Positions 62,342 to 64,000 of a stretch of 64,000 nucleotides of DNA are shown one piece after another (position 1 is the first letter of the stretch; every line of letters begins with the position of its first letter). This DNA is from Pengzhenrongella sicca (GTDB lineage: Bacteria > Actinomycetota > Actinomycetes > Actinomycetales > Cellulomonadaceae). Made by a program: the position numbers and the translations under genes. Location of the stretch: assembly GCF_017569225.1 (NCBI RefSeq), contig NZ_CP071868.1, positions 3,348,001 to 3,412,000 on the forward strand, read 5' to 3'. The notes below the pieces were generated by a model, which searched no databases, was not told the DNA's origin, and was given only the letters and a program-made list of their open reading frames with translations.

Positions 62342-63519
62342 GGGTGGGACCTCTCGTCGAGCGTGTGGCCGGCCGTCGAGGCCGCGCCTGCGGACTCGGC
62401 GGTCTCGGCGGGCGGGATCGGGCTGGTGCTGCGCACGCGCGCGCGCAGCGGGCCGAGGGTAAGCAGGGTCGCGATGACGACGGCGACGCCGAGGATCACC
62501 AGGACGGTCGTGGTCGACAGCGTGATGAGGCCGGCGGCGCCGAAAGCGAAGACCGCCGTCCACAGGTACATGATCACGACCGCGCGCTGGTGGGAGTGGC
62601 CGAGCGCGAGCAGCCGGTGGTGCAGGTGCATGCGGTCGGGATGGAACGGCGACTTGCCCGCGCCGAGCCGCCGCACGACGGCCAGAGCCATGTCGAGGAG
62701 CGGCAGCAGCAGGACGGCGACCGGCAGCACGATCGGGAGGAAGGCGGGGACGCGCTGCCGACCGGTGACGATGCCCGGGTCGATCTGGCCGGTGACCACG
62801 ATCGCGGCGGCCGCGATCATCAGGCCGATCAGCATCGAACCCGAGTCGCCCATGAAGATCCGGGCCGGGTGGAAGTTGTGCGGCAGGAAGCCCAGGCACA
62901 CGCCCACCAGCATGGCGATGACGAGCGTCGCGAGGTTGGACACGTCCGTCGGGCTGGCGGTGCGGGTGAGCAGGTAGGAGTAGATGAAGAACGCGCTGCC
63001 GCCGATGGCGATCATGCCCGCGGCGAGGCCGTCCAGGCCGTCGACGAAGTTCACCGCGTTCATCGCCACGACGATGGTTAGCACCGTGAGGAACAGCCAC
63101 AGCCGCGGCGACGCGATGAGCAGGACGCCGATCGGGAGCTGGTAGAGCACGACCCCGCTCCAGGCCATGTAGCCGGCCGCGAGCACCTGGCCGACGAGCT
63201 TGGTCATCCAGTCCAGGTCCCAGATGTCGTCCGCGACCCCGAGCAGGCAGACCATGGTCGCAGCGCCGAGGATCCCCCACACGCGGCGGGAGTCCTCGAA
63301 GACCCCGTCGAGGAAGGGGATCTGGCTGGCGACCACGAACGCGACCGCGAGCCCGGCGAGCATCGCGATGCCGCCCAGGCGCGGCGTCGGGACCGAGTGC
63401 ACGTCACGCGCCCGGACCGCCGTGATGGCGCCGGATCGCAGCGCGATCCACCGTGCGATCGGCGTCGTGACGTAGGTGATCGACGCCGCGATGAACAGGA
63501 CGAGCAGGTAGACCCTCAT
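62338..63519 (-). CDS. wecA: WecA/TagO-type undecaprenyl-phosphate GlcNAc-1-phosphate transferase
   Basis: 393 residues, about eleven membrane helices. Transfers a sugar-1-phosphate from a UDP-sugar to the polyprenyl phosphate carrier, starting cell-wall linker or surface-glycan synthesis. Polyprenyl-transferase motifs: LGVADDIWDLDW (Asp pair), NAVNFVDGLDGLAAG, FMGDSGSM and the HxHHR-type MHLHHRLL. The C-terminal 45 residues are polar and cytosolic. ATG 63519 overlaps the sua5 stop by 4 nt. Confidence 0.95.
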   Translation of the reverse strand: MRVYLLVLFIAASITYVTTPIARWIALRSGAITAVRARDVHSVPTPRLGGIAMLAGLAVAFVVASQIPFLDGVFEDSRRVWGILGAATMVCLLGVADDIWDLDWMTKLVGQVLAAGYMAWSGVVLYQLPIGVLLIASPRLWLFLTVLTIVVAMNAVNFVDGLDGLAAGMIAIGGSAFFIYSYLLTRTASPTDVSNLATLVIAMLVGVCLGFLPHNFHPARIFMGDSGSMLIGLMIAAAAIVVTGQIDPGIVTGRQRVPAFLPIVLPVAVLLLPLLDMALAVVRRLGAGKSPFHPDRMHLHHRLLALGHSHQRAVVIMYLWTAVFAFGAAGLITLSTTTVLVILGVAVVIATLLTLGPLRARVRSTSPIPPAETAESAGAASTAGHTLDERSHP

Positions 63520-64000
63520 CCGGCGGCGCCCTCGGGGCCGTCGACCGGGGCGACCGCGCGCAGCGCCTCGACGTCGATCGCGCCCGCGCGCACGAGCCGC
63601 AGCCGGGCGCCGGTCGCGTCCACGATCGTCGACGCGACCCCGCCCGGCGCGGCGCCGCCGTCGAGGTACACCGCGATCGCGTCGCCGAGCTCGTCGAGCG
63701 CGCCCGCGGCCGCCAGGGCGGCCGGGTGGCCGGTGCGGTTGGCGCTCGAGACCGCCAGCGGGCCGGTGCGGCGCAGCAGCGCGAGCGCGGCCGGATGGTC
63801 GGGCATCCGGAGGGCGACCGTGCCGTGCGTCTCGCCCAGGTCCCACGCCAGCGACGGCTGCGCGCGGCAGATCACCGTGAGCCCGCCCGGCCAGAACGCC
63901 GCGACCAGGTCCCGCACGGCGGCGGGGACGTCCCTGGCCAGGCCGTCGAGCGTCCGCGCGTCGGGCACGAGCACGGGCGGCGGCTGCTGACGGCCGCGGC
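63516..64000 (-). CDS. tsaC: L-threonylcarbamoyladenylate synthase (Sua5/YrdC), N-terminus beyond window
   Basis: The frame runs to the right edge, so this is the C-terminal 160 or so residues. Makes threonylcarbamoyl-AMP for t6A37 of tRNAs. The visible part begins GRQQPPPVLVPDARTLDGLA and includes FWPGGLTVICRAQPSL, VALRMPDHPAALALL, LAVSSANRTGHPAAL and STIVDATGARLRLVRAG, all YrdC-domain blocks. The N-terminal KRP-type substrate motif lies outside. No C-terminal Sua5 extension is present. Confidence 0.95.
   Translation of the reverse strand, partial: RGRQQPPPVLVPDARTLDGLARDVPAAVRDLVAAFWPGGLTVICRAQPSLAWDLGETHGTVALRMPDHPAALALLRRTGPLAVSSANRTGHPAALAAAGALDELGDAIAVYLDGGAAPGGVASTIVDATGARLRLVRAGAIDVEALRAVAPVDGPEGAAG

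Overview
The window is about 64 kb of very GC-rich DNA with strong third-position G/C bias, GTG starts, 4-nt gene overlaps and several leaderless-type starts. The rRNA sequences, the ligA/mnmA/etfBA neighbourhood, the sua5-wecA-atpI-atpBEFHAGDC-DUF2550-nucS order and the GlgE-pathway genes all point to an actinobacterium. The plant-polysaccharide genes suggest Micrococcales, probably a Cellulomonas-like organism. The genus is inference; order-level placement is well supported.

Layout. (1) 1-6582, minus strand: iscS-type cysteine desulfurase, mnmA, a dienelactone-hydrolase-like protein and a MetE-like protein in a chain of 4-nt overlaps, then ligA, which runs off the left edge. (2) 6637-10490: an APH-fold kinase, a PAS-GGDEF protein and etfB-etfA. 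(3) 10669-25011: storage-glucan and trehalose metabolism. glgX, a FAD dehydrogenase, glgP (divergent), then glgE-treS-maltokinase-glgB. TreS and maltokinase make maltose-1-phosphate, GlgE polymerises it, GlgB branches the chain, and GlgX and GlgP degrade it. (4) 25012-25619: a repeat-rich scar with a 3' remnant of a GH4 6-phospho-beta-glucosidase gene. (5) 25576-31444, minus strand: one complete rrn operon with two tandem promoters, a leader with a boxA-like element, 16S, a tRNA-less spacer, 23S, 5S and a strong terminator.

(6) 31539-39899: a YbbN-like thioredoxin-fold/TPR protein, a lipoprotein and a membrane-anchored protein of unknown function on the minus strand. Divergent from them is a 739-residue coiled-coil protein built from 23 consecutive 11-residue repeats, followed by a small conserved protein, two alpha/beta hydrolases and a small zinc-finger-like protein. 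(7) 39981-50715: a sugar-utilisation locus. On the minus strand lie lacI, a solute-binding lipoprotein, two permeases, a YicI-type alpha-xylosidase and a GH1 beta-glucosidase; divergently lie a CE7 esterase and an AGE-family epimerase. The lacI promoter is followed immediately by a 29-bp perfect palindrome made of two LacI-type operators. Xyloglucan oligosaccharides are the best-guess substrate. (8) 50717-54252: nagA, a PLP decarboxylase and nucS. (9) 54332-64000, minus strand: DUF2550, the F1Fo ATP synthase operon, an AtpI-like protein, a WecA-type transferase and a partial Sua5/YrdC.

Most genes belong to known families. The least explained parts are the 32.5-37.9 kb block (lipoprotein, membrane protein, hendecad coiled coil), a MetE-like protein without zinc-binding cysteines, the repeat field around the GH4 remnant, and an unusual density of 2-5-copy tandem repeats placed at gene ends.
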